Source of the DNA: HLUCCA09 sp965277275
GTDB taxonomy: Bacteria; Pseudomonadota; Alphaproteobacteria; Rhodobacterales; Rhodobacteraceae
DNA length: 64,000 nt
Assembly: GCA_965277275.1 (NCBI GenBank)
Contig: CBDICG010000001.1
Span: forward strand, 868,001-932,000
Reading direction: 5' to 3'
The translations under genes were made by a program, and so were the position numbers. This document shows positions 1 to 7,934 of this stretch, piece after piece. The notes beneath the pieces were generated by a model, which did no database searches, had not been told where the DNA came from, and was given only the letters and a program-made list of their open reading frames with translations. The first letter of the stretch is position 1; each line of letters starts with the position of its first letter.

Positions 1-181
1 CGGGGCAGGGACAATCCCCACGGGGTCGACAACGGATGATGCGCCGTCCGGCCCGCGATTCGAGCCAGCGCGGTCTCGCGCGCACGCCCGCCCCTCCGGC
101 GCTACAGCATCTCCCGGGTTGCGAACCCGCCGCTCGCCGCCTCCGTGTCCGGGCCAATCAGGCCGGACGTTGCAGGCAGTC

Positions 182-655
182 TCAGCCGCCGCGCGTCTTC
201 TGGACAGCCACGTGGAGCGCGCCGACCCCGCCGAACCAGACCAGGCCCAGCCACGGCGCCGCCGCTACGGCCAGCGGGCCGACAAATGCCGAGGTTCCGA
301 CCCGAATGGCCTCCGTCACGACGGAGCCACCCGACACGAGGCTCGGCAGCGCCGTCACAACTCCGCCCAGCAATCCCGCCAACAAGACCGCGACGATCCC
401 GCCCACGAGCGCCAACACCCAGCCAACGGCGCGCCCCCGCCCGAAGAGCCCGGCCAACAGCCACCCGGCAACAAAGCCACCCAGCGCATGGCCAAAAAGC
501 GTGCCGGTCACGAACGCCCAGATCCCTTCGGCCCCCGCCGCCGCACCGCGATCCTCATAGAGAAAGGAAAACGCCAGAATCGCCGCCAGAAGAGCGAGGC
601 CTACCCCACAGGCGCCCCGCGCCGTCCATCCCGTCGTCCCGGTCTCTGCTGTCAT
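182..655 (-). CDS. Small multi-pass membrane protein of unknown function
   Basis: The 157-aa product is almost entirely hydrophobic. About four membrane segments are visible, near residues 12-32, 45-70, 77-105 and 128-150, with short charged loops and an Arg/Gly end. The ATG is preceded by GGAG about nine bases upstream, which supports the start. No catalytic motif or known family signature is recognisable, so the function is unknown. It is transcribed away from cobS; the space between the two holds an 87-bp tandem repeat. The 181 bases to its left show nothing I can name. Confidence 0.6.
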   Translation of the reverse strand: MTAETGTTGWTARGACGVGLALLAAILAFSFLYEDRGAAAGAEGIWAFVTGTLFGHALGGFVAGWLLAGLFGRGRAVGWVLALVGGIVAVLLAGLLGGVVTALPSLVSGGSVVTEAIRVGTSAFVGPLAVAAAPWLGLVWFGGVGALHVAVQKTRGG

Positions 656-772
656 GATCTCGTGCTCCGCTGCCCGCCGAGACCATCGCGCGGCACGGCA
701 TCAAAGAAAAGGGGGCGAGCAATCCGCCGGACACGCCCGCAGCATCACCGCCGCCACCGGTGTCGAGGCCGC

Positions 773-1033
773 GCGCACCCGCGCGCTCTTGGCGGATTGG
801 CCACCCGCGCCTGCCCGCGCCGCCGCAAAGCCTGACCTCTCCCCGTACGTCCTCCGCACGCGCACCCGTGCACCGTCTGCGGATCGGCCACCCGCGCTTG
901 CCCGCGCAGCCACAAAGCCTGACCTCTCCCCGCACGTCCTCCGAACGCGCACCCGCGCGCTCTTGGCAGATTGGCCACCCGCGCCTGCCTGCACCGGCGC
1001 AAAGCCTGATCATTCCCCGCGCGTCCTTCCAGC
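773..1033. repeat. Three tandem copies of an 87-bp repeat
   Basis: Three units of 87 bp start at about 773, 860 and 947, each opening with GCGCACCC. Each carries GATTGGCCACCCGCGC or a close variant, then CAAAGCCTGA and a CCCCGYRCGTCCT block. Copies 1 and 2 are closest; copy 3 has drifted at its right end. The unit is a multiple of three, so repetitive open frames run through it on both strands, but they have no start signal, no family likeness and extreme Arg/Ala bias. I read it as non-coding DNA in the roughly 500-bp gap between the divergent membrane-protein gene and cobS. Confidence 0.85.
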
Positions 1034-1155
1034 GGGCCCGATCTTTTCACGTCCCGTGCCCCCGGCAGCCTTCCCCTTGCGCGCCTGCGCGATATGTTGC
1101 ACTCCCGCGCTGCCACGCATGACCGCGCGCGGCGACAGGGCAGAGAGGCAGCACA

Positions 1156-2142
1156 ATGGCAGACGGCATGACCGACCCCGCAGTGAGACCGACCGAGGAT
1201 ATCGCCGTCCGTGACGTGTTCGGCATCGACACGAACATGGTGGTCAAAGGCTTTGCCGAGCCGTCCGACCGCGTGCCCGCCACAGACCCGACCTACAAGT
1301 TCGACCCCGACACGACGCTCGCCATCCTCGCCGGATTTTCGCACAACCGCCGCGTGATGATCCAGGGCTACCACGGCACCGGGAAGTCGACCCATATCGA
1401 GCAGGTCGCCGCCCGGCTGAACTGGCCCTGCGTGCGGGTGAACCTCGACAGCCACATCTCCCGGATCGACCTGATCGGGAAGGACGCGATCAAGCTGCGC
1501 GACGGCATGCAGGTCACCGAGTTCCAGGAAGGCATCCTGCCCTGGGCGCTGCGTAACCCATGCGCCATCGTCTTCGACGAATACGATGCCGGCCGCGCCG
1601 ACGTGATGTTCGTCATCCAGCGCGTGCTGGAGACCGATGGCAAGCTGACGCTCCTTGACCAGAACGAGGTCATCACCCCGCACCCGTCTTTCCGCCTCTT
1701 CGCCACGTCCAACACCGTGGGCCTCGGCGATACGACCGGCCTCTACCATGGCACCCAGCAGATCAACCAGGGCCAGATGGACCGCTGGTCGCTGGTGGCG
1801 ACGCTGAACTACCTCAGCCACGACGCCGAGACGATGATCGTCCTCTCCAAGGCGCCGCATTACAACACCGCCGAGGGGCGCAAGCAGATCAGCCAGATGG
1901 TCACCGTCGCCGACCTGACGCGCACCGCCTTCATGGCCGGCGATCTCTCCACCGTGATGAGCCCCCGAACGGTCATCGCCTGGGCGCAGAACGCCGAGAT
2001 TTTCCGCGACGTGGGCTACGCCTTCCGCCTGACATTCCTCAACAAATGCGACGAGCTGGAGCGCCAGACAGTGGCCGAGTTCTACCAGCGCTGCTTTGAC
2101 GAGGAATTGCCGGAAAGCGCCGTCTCCGCCGCCGCGCGCTGA
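1156..2142 (+). CDS. cobS: Aerobic cobaltochelatase subunit CobS
   Basis: CobS is the AAA+ ATPase subunit of the CobNST cobaltochelatase, which inserts Co2+ into hydrogenobyrinic acid a,c-diamide in the aerobic cobalamin pathway. The 328-aa product has the family's usual length. It carries a Walker A motif, GYHGTGKST, at residues 71-79, a Walker B motif, IVFDEYDA, at 138-145, and an MoxR-like AAA+ core. The opening residues, with the FGIDTNMVVKGF stretch, are typical of CobS. The usual partner cobT does not follow in this window; small secreted proteins do. No B12-box was found upstream. Confidence 0.95.
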   Translation: MADGMTDPAVRPTEDIAVRDVFGIDTNMVVKGFAEPSDRVPATDPTYKFDPDTTLAILAGFSHNRRVMIQGYHGTGKSTHIEQVAARLNWPCVRVNLDSHISRIDLIGKDAIKLRDGMQVTEFQEGILPWALRNPCAIVFDEYDAGRADVMFVIQRVLETDGKLTLLDQNEVITPHPSFRLFATSNTVGLGDTTGLYHGTQQINQGQMDRWSLVATLNYLSHDAETMIVLSKAPHYNTAEGRKQISQMVTVADLTRTAFMAGDLSTVMSPRTVIAWAQNAEIFRDVGYAFRLTFLNKCDELERQTVAEFYQRCFDEELPESAVSAAAR

Positions 2143-2151
2143 TCGTCGGGC

Positions 2152-2568
2152 GTGTCGCGCGCCCGCCTCCCCCACCCCGGAGCAGACGCCCTTTGGCTGG
2201 GCGCTCGCCTCGCGCGCGCGGATCCCTCCCGCGCCCGACACCGCACCTGCCTTGGCGCGGTGCTCGCACTGGCGCTCTCGGCCACGCCCCCGGCTGCCGC
2301 ACCGGAGAGCGGCGAAGATCCCGCCCGCGCCCGCGTCGCCGCCCAATGCGCCGCCTTCTGGGAGGGCGCCGGCGCACCGGACAGGGCCGCGCCCTTTCGT
2401 GCACTTGCCCGCGCCGAGGGGGCCGACAGTGCCACCACCCAGGCACGCATCGCCCGGCTACAGCCCGCGATGACCCGATTGGCGCGGGATCGCCTCACAT
2501 CCGATCGCGCGGCCAGGCTCTGGGCCCGCCATGCGGCCCTCTGTAGCCCGAAGCCGGCTGTTGACTGA
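2152..2568 (+). CDS. Small secreted two-cysteine protein (paralogue 1 of 3)
   Basis: This open frame begins at a GTG nine bases after the cobS stop and encodes 138 aa. A hydrophobic stretch around residues 35-50 (LGAVLALALSA) looks like a signal peptide, so the true start may lie later than the GTG. The mature part is Ala/Arg-rich and helical, with one Cys early in an AAQCAAFW context and one near the end in ARHAALC. The same Cys-Ala-x-[Ser/Leu/Phe]-aromatic opening and C-terminal Cys recur in the next two genes. No enzyme motif is visible. It is probably a periplasmic protein with one disulfide; function unknown. Confidence 0.5.
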   Translation: MSRARLPHPGADALWLGARLARADPSRARHRTCLGAVLALALSATPPAAAPESGEDPARARVAAQCAAFWEGAGAPDRAAPFRALARAEGADSATTQARIARLQPAMTRLARDRLTSDRAARLWARHAALCSPKPAVD

Positions 2569-2638
2569 GCGCCACATGGCGCAAGAGTTTTCATACCGCT
2601 TAATTGTTTAGCACCAAATTCCGCGTACCGTATGATTT

Positions 2639-3043
2639 ATGGGCGCTCTGAAAAGATGGTTCGGTATCGTTTTCCTCCTTGTCCCGGTCTCGGCCGGGGC
2701 GGTTCCGAGCGCTCCGGACGAGCGCGCCCTGCTCTTCGCCGATTGCGCCGGCAGCTTTGCCGCCGAAGCGGAGCACCTGCGCCTGCTGTCCGATCCGGGC
2801 GTGGAGCGCGCCGAAGATGCCGCCATCCTCTTCGGCCAATTGCTCGATGCAACCTTCCCCACGGAAGATGCCGCCACCGCATTCGCCGTCCGCTTGCGTG
2901 CCACCCGCGCCGAAGCGCGGCTGATCCAGCGCAACCTGCTGAACGCCGCAAGCTTTTCGACCCGCAAAGCTTATCGCGCGCCCGCGCGCCACGAGGCCAG
3001 GCGCCGCCGGACGACCTGCGAGAAGCTGCTACTGGGCAGCTGA
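2639..3043 (+). CDS. Small secreted two-cysteine protein (paralogue 2 of 3)
   Basis: The 134-aa product starts with a clear signal peptide (MGALKRWFGIVFLLVPVSAGA, likely cut after AGA). The mature helical protein has two cysteines, in FADCAGSF and near the end in RRTTCEKLL, arranged as in the neighbouring genes. Its middle contains an acidic helix pair, a short linker and a basic C-terminal region. It lies 70 bases after paralogue 1, in an AT-richer spacer that could hold its own promoter. Unknown function; I infer a periplasmic location from the signal peptide. Confidence 0.6.
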   Translation: MGALKRWFGIVFLLVPVSAGAVPSAPDERALLFADCAGSFAAEAEHLRLLSDPGVERAEDAAILFGQLLDATFPTEDAATAFAVRLRATRAEARLIQRNLLNAASFSTRKAYRAPARHEARRRRTTCEKLLLGS

Positions 3044-3124
3044 CCCGCACGCCGCGCCGCCCCGGATTAACGAAGAGTTAAGAGTTTCCTCGCATTCGCG
3101 CGTCGGCATGGCCATCCTCGGGTC

Positions 3125-3598
3125 ATGGAAACGCTTCGCTTCATCGCTGTCGGCACCCTGATCATGGTGTTCCTCTCGGTCGTGCTACCGGCGCGCGCCG
3201 CCACGCCGATGGACCGGCGGGATTTCGACGCCGCCGCCGAGCAGGCCGCCCCGATGGCCGGCCCCGCCTATGCCTATGTCCGCTGTGCCGGCCTCTACCG
3301 CTCCGTGCGGCTCCATGCCGGTCGGGCGGCGCTCGGCTTCGATCGGTGGGATTACGCGCGGCAGGTCGAGGCCGCGCTGCACCGGCGCGCCGCCCTGATC
3401 CGGGTCGAAGATCAGGGGCAGGCCTGGCCCTCCGCCCGCCTGCAATCCGAACAGGATATCGAGGCGATGGCCCGGCTCTACCTCACGCGCTACCGCGCCA
3501 TGATCCTCGCGGAGGGGCGCCCGTGGTCGCGCGATGCGCTCTGGGCCGAAGACAACCGCACCTGCGGCGCGCTCGTGGACAGGCTGGAGCAGTCCTGA
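3125..3598 (+). CDS. Small secreted two-cysteine protein (paralogue 3 of 3)
   Basis: The 157-aa product has an N-terminal hydrophobic segment ending in LPARA, consistent with a signal peptide cut before residue 26. The mature part has one Cys in YVRCAGLY and one near the end in DNRTCGAL, matching the layout of the two preceding genes. Between them are long predicted helices with many Arg, Ala and Leu. It ends about 100 bases before the convergent suhB. The three consecutive genes look like diverged tandem duplicates, but sequence identity is low and the relationship is my inference. Confidence 0.6.
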   Translation: METLRFIAVGTLIMVFLSVVLPARAATPMDRRDFDAAAEQAAPMAGPAYAYVRCAGLYRSVRLHAGRAALGFDRWDYARQVEAALHRRAALIRVEDQGQAWPSARLQSEQDIEAMARLYLTRYRAMILAEGRPWSRDALWAEDNRTCGALVDRLEQS

Positions 3599-3701
3599 CC
3601 GAAGACCGCAGGGCACGCCGGGCACACGGCCCAGCCCTCAGGCCCGCCCTCGGCCCCAGGCACCAGCCAACGCGCCACGAAGGGCACCACCGGACCGGAA
3701 A

Positions 3702-4496
3702 TCAGCCCGGGCGCGACCGGATCTCCTTGGAGAAGCGTTCGAAGATCGCCGTGTTGGAGGCGATCAGCGCCCCCGTTTCGAAGATCTCGTTGCCCGGATG
3801 CAGCGGCTCCACGAAGCCCCCGGCCTCGCGCACAAGGATCAGACCCGCCGCCACGTCCCATGGCCCAAGTTCCCGCTCCCAGTACCCGTCAAACCGCCCC
3901 GCGGCGACATAGGCCAGGTCGAGAGCCGCCGCGCCCCAGCGCCGCAGGCCCGCGCATTGCGGCATCAGCCCCGACAGATCGTGCAGCATCGCGGGCAGCG
4001 TCTTCTTGGCGGCAAAGGGAACGCCCGTGGCAAAGACGCAATCGAGCATCTTGCTCCGCCCCGAAACACGCAGGCGCGCCTCGTTCAGCCACGCGCCCTG
4101 CCCCTTCTCGGCAAAGAAAAGCTCGTCCTTGGGCGCATCGTAGACGACCCCCGCCACGATCTCGCCCTTGTGCTCCAGCGCGATTGACACCGCCCAGTGC
4201 GGCATCCCGTGCAGGAAGTTCGTCGTGCCGTCGAGCGGGTCGACGATCCAGCGGCGGGTCGGGTCCTTGCCCTCGATCTCACCGCCCTCTTCCGCCAGCC
4301 AGCCATAGTTCGGGCGCGCCTCCAGAAGCTCCGCCTTCAGGATCGCCTCGGCGTTGAGATCCGCACGCGAGACAAAGTCGCCCGGCCCCTTCGACGAGAC
4401 CTGAAGCTGCTCGACCTCGCGGAAATCCTTCGCGAGCGCCCGGCCCGCCTTGCGCGCGGCCTTGATCATGACATTGAGATTGGCACTGCCTTGCAT
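3702..4496 (-). CDS. suhB: Inositol-1-monophosphatase family protein SuhB
   Basis: This is a Mg2+-dependent phosphatase of the inositol monophosphatase family, which hydrolyses myo-inositol phosphates and related substrates; E. coli SuhB also acts in rRNA antitermination. The 264-aa length is standard. Metal-binding motifs are intact: Glu-Glu at 69-70 (WLAEEGGE), WIVDPLDGTTN at 83-93, and GPWDVAAG at 211-218. No signal peptide, so cytoplasmic. It converges with the small secreted gene on its left and lies 115 bases downstream of the metR-like gene on the same strand. Confidence 0.93.
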   Translation of the reverse strand: MQGSANLNVMIKAARKAGRALAKDFREVEQLQVSSKGPGDFVSRADLNAEAILKAELLEARPNYGWLAEEGGEIEGKDPTRRWIVDPLDGTTNFLHGMPHWAVSIALEHKGEIVAGVVYDAPKDELFFAEKGQGAWLNEARLRVSGRSKMLDCVFATGVPFAAKKTLPAMLHDLSGLMPQCAGLRRWGAAALDLAYVAAGRFDGYWERELGPWDVAAGLILVREAGGFVEPLHPGNEIFETGALIASNTAIFERFSKEIRSRPG

Positions 4497-4611
4497 GGAA
4501 AATCCTGCCGCTGCTGGGTTCGAGCGCGCGACCTACACGCGCCACGCCCGCGCGGCAAGGGACGTTGCGCCCGCCCCGCCCCGCGACACACCCAAAGTCC
4601 GGCCGCGCTCC

Positions 4612-5517
4612 TCAGGCGGCGCGCATCGCCTGCGGCACATCCCGCGCCAGCTCCAGCACATCCGACATGAACGGTTTCTCGGCATCGTCGAGCCGAACCG
4701 CCGCATAGAGCCGCTTCGTCACCCCCGCTTCGGTGAGCGGCAGGATCGCGATGTCGCCCCGATGCCGCTCCTCGCGCACCACCCAGTCGGGCAACACCGC
4801 GACGCCGCGCGCCGAGGCCACAAGCAACAGGATCACCGCCGTCAGCTCGACCTGCCGCGTGGCGCGCGGCTCCACCCGCGCGGGCGTCAAGAGCTCGGTA
4901 AACACATCGAGCCGCGCACGGTCCACCGGATAGGTGATCAGCGTTTCGCCCCGCAGATCCGCCGCCTCGATCCAGGGCTTCTGCGCCAACGGATGGCTCG
5001 CCGCGCACACGAAGACCGGCGCATAATCAAAGAGCGGCACAAAGGTGATCCCCGGCAGATCCTCCGGGTCGGACGAGATGACCATGTCCACCTCCTCCCG
5101 CCCCAGAGCGGGCAAGGCATCGAAGGCAAGGCCGGGGCGAATGTCGATGTCGACATCGCTCCAGGTCGTGCGGAACGCTTCCAGCACGGGAAAAAGCCAC
5201 TCGAAACAGGCATGACACTCGATGGCGATATGAAGCCGCCCCGTCCGGCCCGACCGCAAGGCACTGAACTCATCCACCAGCGCGTCGATCTCCGGCAGGA
5301 TCCGCTCGGCCGCCCGCAGCATCCGCAGCCCCGCCGCCGAAAGCTTCAGCGGCTTGGTGCGCCGCACAAAGAGCTCGCACCCCGCCTGCTCCTCGATCGT
5401 CTTCACCTGGTGCGACAGCGCCGATTGCGTGATGTTGAGCATATCCGCCGCACGCGCCAACCCGCCCGCCTCGTGGATCGCCCGGATCGTCCGCAAGTGT
5501 CTCAGCTCAATATGCAT
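4612..5517 (-). CDS. metR: LysR-family regulator, MetR-like
   Basis: The 301-aa product has a standard LysR helix-turn-helix at about residues 18-40 (GGLARAADMLNITQSALSHQ) followed by a substrate-binding domain. In MetR the co-inducer is homocysteine and the targets are methionine genes. The assignment rests on overall likeness to MetR and on the location: it is divergent from metF, with 92 bp between the two starts. That gap holds a TGAC-N5-TTCA sequence, one mismatch from the known MetR box TGAA-N5-TTCA. It probably activates metF and represses itself. Confidence 0.85.
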   Translation of the reverse strand: MHIELRHLRTIRAIHEAGGLARAADMLNITQSALSHQVKTIEEQAGCELFVRRTKPLKLSAAGLRMLRAAERILPEIDALVDEFSALRSGRTGRLHIAIECHACFEWLFPVLEAFRTTWSDVDIDIRPGLAFDALPALGREEVDMVISSDPEDLPGITFVPLFDYAPVFVCAASHPLAQKPWIEAADLRGETLITYPVDRARLDVFTELLTPARVEPRATRQVELTAVILLLVASARGVAVLPDWVVREERHRGDIAILPLTEAGVTKRLYAAVRLDDAEKPFMSDVLELARDVPQAMRAA

Positions 5518-5531
5518 CGAACCTCATAAAG

Positions 5532-5557
5532 TTCGTGACGAAGATGACGTTGCTTCA
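5532..5557. promoter_or_regulatory. Putative MetR operator between metR and metF
   Basis: Two inverted repeats sit in the 92-bp divergent spacer. TTCG-TGA-CGAA occupies 5532-5542 and is a perfect 4-3-4 palindrome. TGAC-GTTGC-TTCA occupies 5545-5557 and matches the enterobacterial MetR consensus TGAA-N5-TTCA at seven of eight positions. Two adjacent sites about one helical turn apart would suit a LysR tetramer. The role is inferred. Confidence 0.5.
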
Positions 5558-5609
5558 TATTCGGGGATAGCCTAACCCCGAACGCGACACAACGAGGTCT
5601 GTTCGCGCC

Positions 5610-6482
5610 ATGTCCCTGCCCACGCCATCGGTTTCCTTCGAGTTCTTCCCGCCCCGCTCGGTCGAGGCATCGTTCCGTCTCTTCGACACGGTTCAGACGC
5701 TCGCACCCCTCGACCCGAGCTTCGTCTCCGTCACCTACGGCGCCGGCGGAACAACGCGCAAACTCACCCACGAGGCCGTCGAAGCGCTGGTCAAGACAAC
5801 AGATCTGACCGTCGCGGCGCACCTGACCTGCGTCGACGCGACCCGGGCCGAAACGCTCGACATCGCCCGCGCCTACGCCGCCGCCGGAGTGCGCGAGATC
5901 GTGGCCCTGCGCGGCGACCCGTCCAAGAACTCGGGGGGCTTCTCGCCCCACCCGGACGGCTTCGCCAACGCCTGCGAACTGATCGCCGCCCTGCGCGAGG
6001 TCGGCGATTTCAAGCTCCGCGTCGGCGCCTATCCCGATCCGCACCCCGATGCCCCCTACGACGGCGCCGATGTCGACTGGCTCAAACGCAAGATCGACGC
6101 CGGCGCCGACGAGGCCGTCACCCAGTTCTTCTTCGAGGCCGAAACCTTCTTTCTCTTCCGCGATCGCTGCGTAGCCGCGGGGATCGACGCGCCGATCCTT
6201 CCAGGCATCCTGCCCGTCGAGAACTGGAAGAGCACAAGGAAGTTCGCCACCGCCTGCGGAACGCGCGTGCCAGCCTGGCTCGACGAAGCCTTCGCCGCCG
6301 CCGAGCGTGATGGCCGCTCGGAACTGCTGGCAACGGCGCTCGCAACAGAACTCTGCACCGAGCTACTTGAAGGCGGCGTCGAGCACCTGCACTTCTACAC
6401 GCTCAACAAGCCCGGACTGACGCGGGACGTCTGCCATGCTCTTGGCGTGTCACCGGAAGTTCAACTCGAAAAGGTCGCCTGA
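5610..6482 (+). CDS. metF: 5,10-methylenetetrahydrofolate reductase
   Basis: MetF is a flavin enzyme that reduces 5,10-methylene-THF to 5-methyl-THF, the methyl donor for methionine synthesis. The 290-aa product has the usual single-domain bacterial length. It opens with VSFEFFPPRS, the family's N-terminal strand with the catalytic Glu, followed by VTYGAGGTTR, LRGDPSKN, and FFFEAETFFLF, which is characteristic of the C-terminal barrel. It is divergent from the metR-like regulator and convergent with mdh, with a large inverted repeat in the 3' spacer. Confidence 0.96.
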   Translation: MSLPTPSVSFEFFPPRSVEASFRLFDTVQTLAPLDPSFVSVTYGAGGTTRKLTHEAVEALVKTTDLTVAAHLTCVDATRAETLDIARAYAAAGVREIVALRGDPSKNSGGFSPHPDGFANACELIAALREVGDFKLRVGAYPDPHPDAPYDGADVDWLKRKIDAGADEAVTQFFFEAETFFLFRDRCVAAGIDAPILPGILPVENWKSTRKFATACGTRVPAWLDEAFAAAERDGRSELLATALATELCTELLEGGVEHLHFYTLNKPGLTRDVCHALGVSPEVQLEKVA

Positions 6483-6539
6483 CGCCACAGGCACCAGGCC
6501 CCTCAGGCGGCACGCGGGTGTGGCGGGCAGTTATTTTGC

Positions 6540-6618
6540 GTATTTGAAGCAGAAAGAAGGACAAGAGCGCCACCGAACCGGATGTTGCGCGGCCTTGTCT
6601 TCTTCTTGCTGAAAATAC
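6540..6618. terminator. Large imperfect inverted repeat between metF and mdh
   Basis: Arm 1 at 6540-6565 begins GTATTTGAAGCAG and ends GGACAAG. Arm 2 at 6594-6618, read on the other strand, begins GTATTTTCAGCA and ends AGACAAG. The arms are about 25 nt with few mismatches, around a 28-nt loop. Lying between two convergent genes, it probably ends transcription from both sides. Arm 2 overlaps a copy of the interspersed GCCTCCGGCGG repeat, so the palindrome looks like two head-to-head repeat halves. Confidence 0.55.
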
Positions 6619-6640
6619 CGCCGCCGGAGGCGTCCTGACC
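6596..6640 (-). repeat. Interspersed intergenic repeat, copy A
   Basis: Read on the minus strand this gives GACGCCTCCGGCGGCGGTAT, then TTTCAGCAAGAAGAAG. It shares the core CCTCCGGCGG, then GATATTT or GTATTT, then a purine-rich tail, with copies at about 20837, 23191 and 57037. It lies between convergent metF and mdh. No coding potential. Confidence 0.7.
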
Positions 6641-6863
6641 TGTCAAAGACAACCAACGTGCGGCGAAGGCGGGCGTGGCCCAAGCCAGTGGCGCCACGAT
6701 CAGGCCGGCGCGCGGCATCGGGCGCGTGCGTCGGGCTGACGCTCGATGCGGAATTCCTTGACGCGGAACAGGTGAGGGACGCGACTTAACTATCTGTTAA
6801 GGAAAGAAACCTTATCCGCGGATAAGGTCTCCCTCGATTTTCAGCGGTGCGTTCGCCTGCGTG

Positions 6864-7826
6864 TCAGGCGAGCGAGGCGTCGATGCCCTTACACGCCTCT
6901 ACGAGCCCCTGCACAGCGTCGACGGACTTGTCGAACATTGCCTGTTCGTCCTTGCCGAGGGCGATGTCGATCACCCTTTCGATGCCGTTCTTGCCGATGA
7001 TCGTCGGCACCCCGACATACATGCCTTTCAGGCCGAACTCGCCATCGCAGTAGGCCGCGCAGGGCAGAAGCCGCCGCTGGTCCTTGAGGTAGGCTTCGGC
7101 CATTTCGATCGCGGAGGTGGCGGGCGCATAAAACGCAGAGCCCGTTTTCAGCAGGCCAACGATTTCGGCCCCCCCGTCACGGGTGCGTTGCACGATCGCG
7201 TCAAGCTTGTCCTGCGTCGTCCACCCCATCTGGACGAGATCCGGCAGCGGGATGCCGGCGACGGTGGAGTAGCGCGCCAGCGGCACCATCGTGTCGCCGT
7301 GACCACCGAGGACGAACGCCGTGACGTCGCGCATCGACACGTCGAATTCGACGCTGAGGAAGTGGCGGAAACGGGCGCTGTCGAGCACACCGGCCATGCC
7401 CACGACCTTCTTGTGCGGCAGGCCCGAGAATTCACGCAGCGCCCAGACCATCGCGTCGAGCGGGTTCGTGATGCAAATGACGAAGGCGTCGGGCGCGTGA
7501 TCGCGGATGCCCTCGCCGACGGCCTTCATCACCTTGAGGTTGATGCCGAGCAGGTCATCGCGGCTCATGCCCGGCTTGCGCGGCACACCGGCGGTGACGA
7601 TGCAGACGTCCGCGCCTGCTATATCGGCATAGCTCTGCGTGCCCTTCATCGTCGCGTCGAACCCTTCAGACGGGCCGCTTTCGGCGATATCCAGCGCCTT
7701 GCCCTGGGGAATACCCTCGGCGATGTCGAACATAACGACGTCTCCGAGCTCCTTCATCGCGGCGAGATGGGCGAGCGTGCCGCCGATCTGACCGGCGCCG
7801 ATCAGGGCGATCTTGGGTCTGGCCAT
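6864..7826 (-). CDS. mdh: Malate dehydrogenase
   Basis: This NAD-dependent enzyme oxidises L-malate to oxaloacetate in the TCA cycle. The 320-aa product is the LDH-like bacterial type. It has the nucleotide-binding GAGQIGG at residues 10-16, the VTAGVPRKPGMSR segment with the substrate-binding arginines, and the catalytic His176 in GGHGDTMV. The frame extends 23 codons further upstream, but the ATG at 7826 (MARPKIALIG) matches the family start and has an AGGGA sequence upstream. It is followed by a repeat-bearing spacer facing metF. Confidence 0.97.
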   Translation of the reverse strand: MARPKIALIGAGQIGGTLAHLAAMKELGDVVMFDIAEGIPQGKALDIAESGPSEGFDATMKGTQSYADIAGADVCIVTAGVPRKPGMSRDDLLGINLKVMKAVGEGIRDHAPDAFVICITNPLDAMVWALREFSGLPHKKVVGMAGVLDSARFRHFLSVEFDVSMRDVTAFVLGGHGDTMVPLARYSTVAGIPLPDLVQMGWTTQDKLDAIVQRTRDGGAEIVGLLKTGSAFYAPATSAIEMAEAYLKDQRRLLPCAAYCDGEFGLKGMYVGVPTIIGKNGIERVIDIALGKDEQAMFDKSVDAVQGLVEACKGIDASLA

Positions 7827-7934
7827 GGAAGTTGTCCCTCGATTTTTGGCTATCGTTCGGGCCGTAGGGGTAGCGGTCGGGTCCGGCGAGGGCAAGCACG
7901 GTGCCGCGTGGCAGAAGGCAGCAGGCCGCGGCGC

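Noticed and set aside
105..135. tRNA T-arm-like GGTTCGCAACCC on the minus strand
   Set aside because: No acceptor stem, anticodon arm or D-arm could be placed around it.
1034..1155. Possible cobalamin riboswitch in front of cobS
   Set aside because: No B12-box-like sequence or suitable conserved stems were found in the 120 bases before the start.
745..2346. Long open frame on the minus strand across the repeat and cobS
   Set aside because: It lies opposite cobS and has no start signal or family motif; high GC alone keeps it open.
6503..6718. 71-aa minus-strand frame between metF and mdh
   Set aside because: It is built from the interspersed repeat and the inverted repeat and has no start signal.
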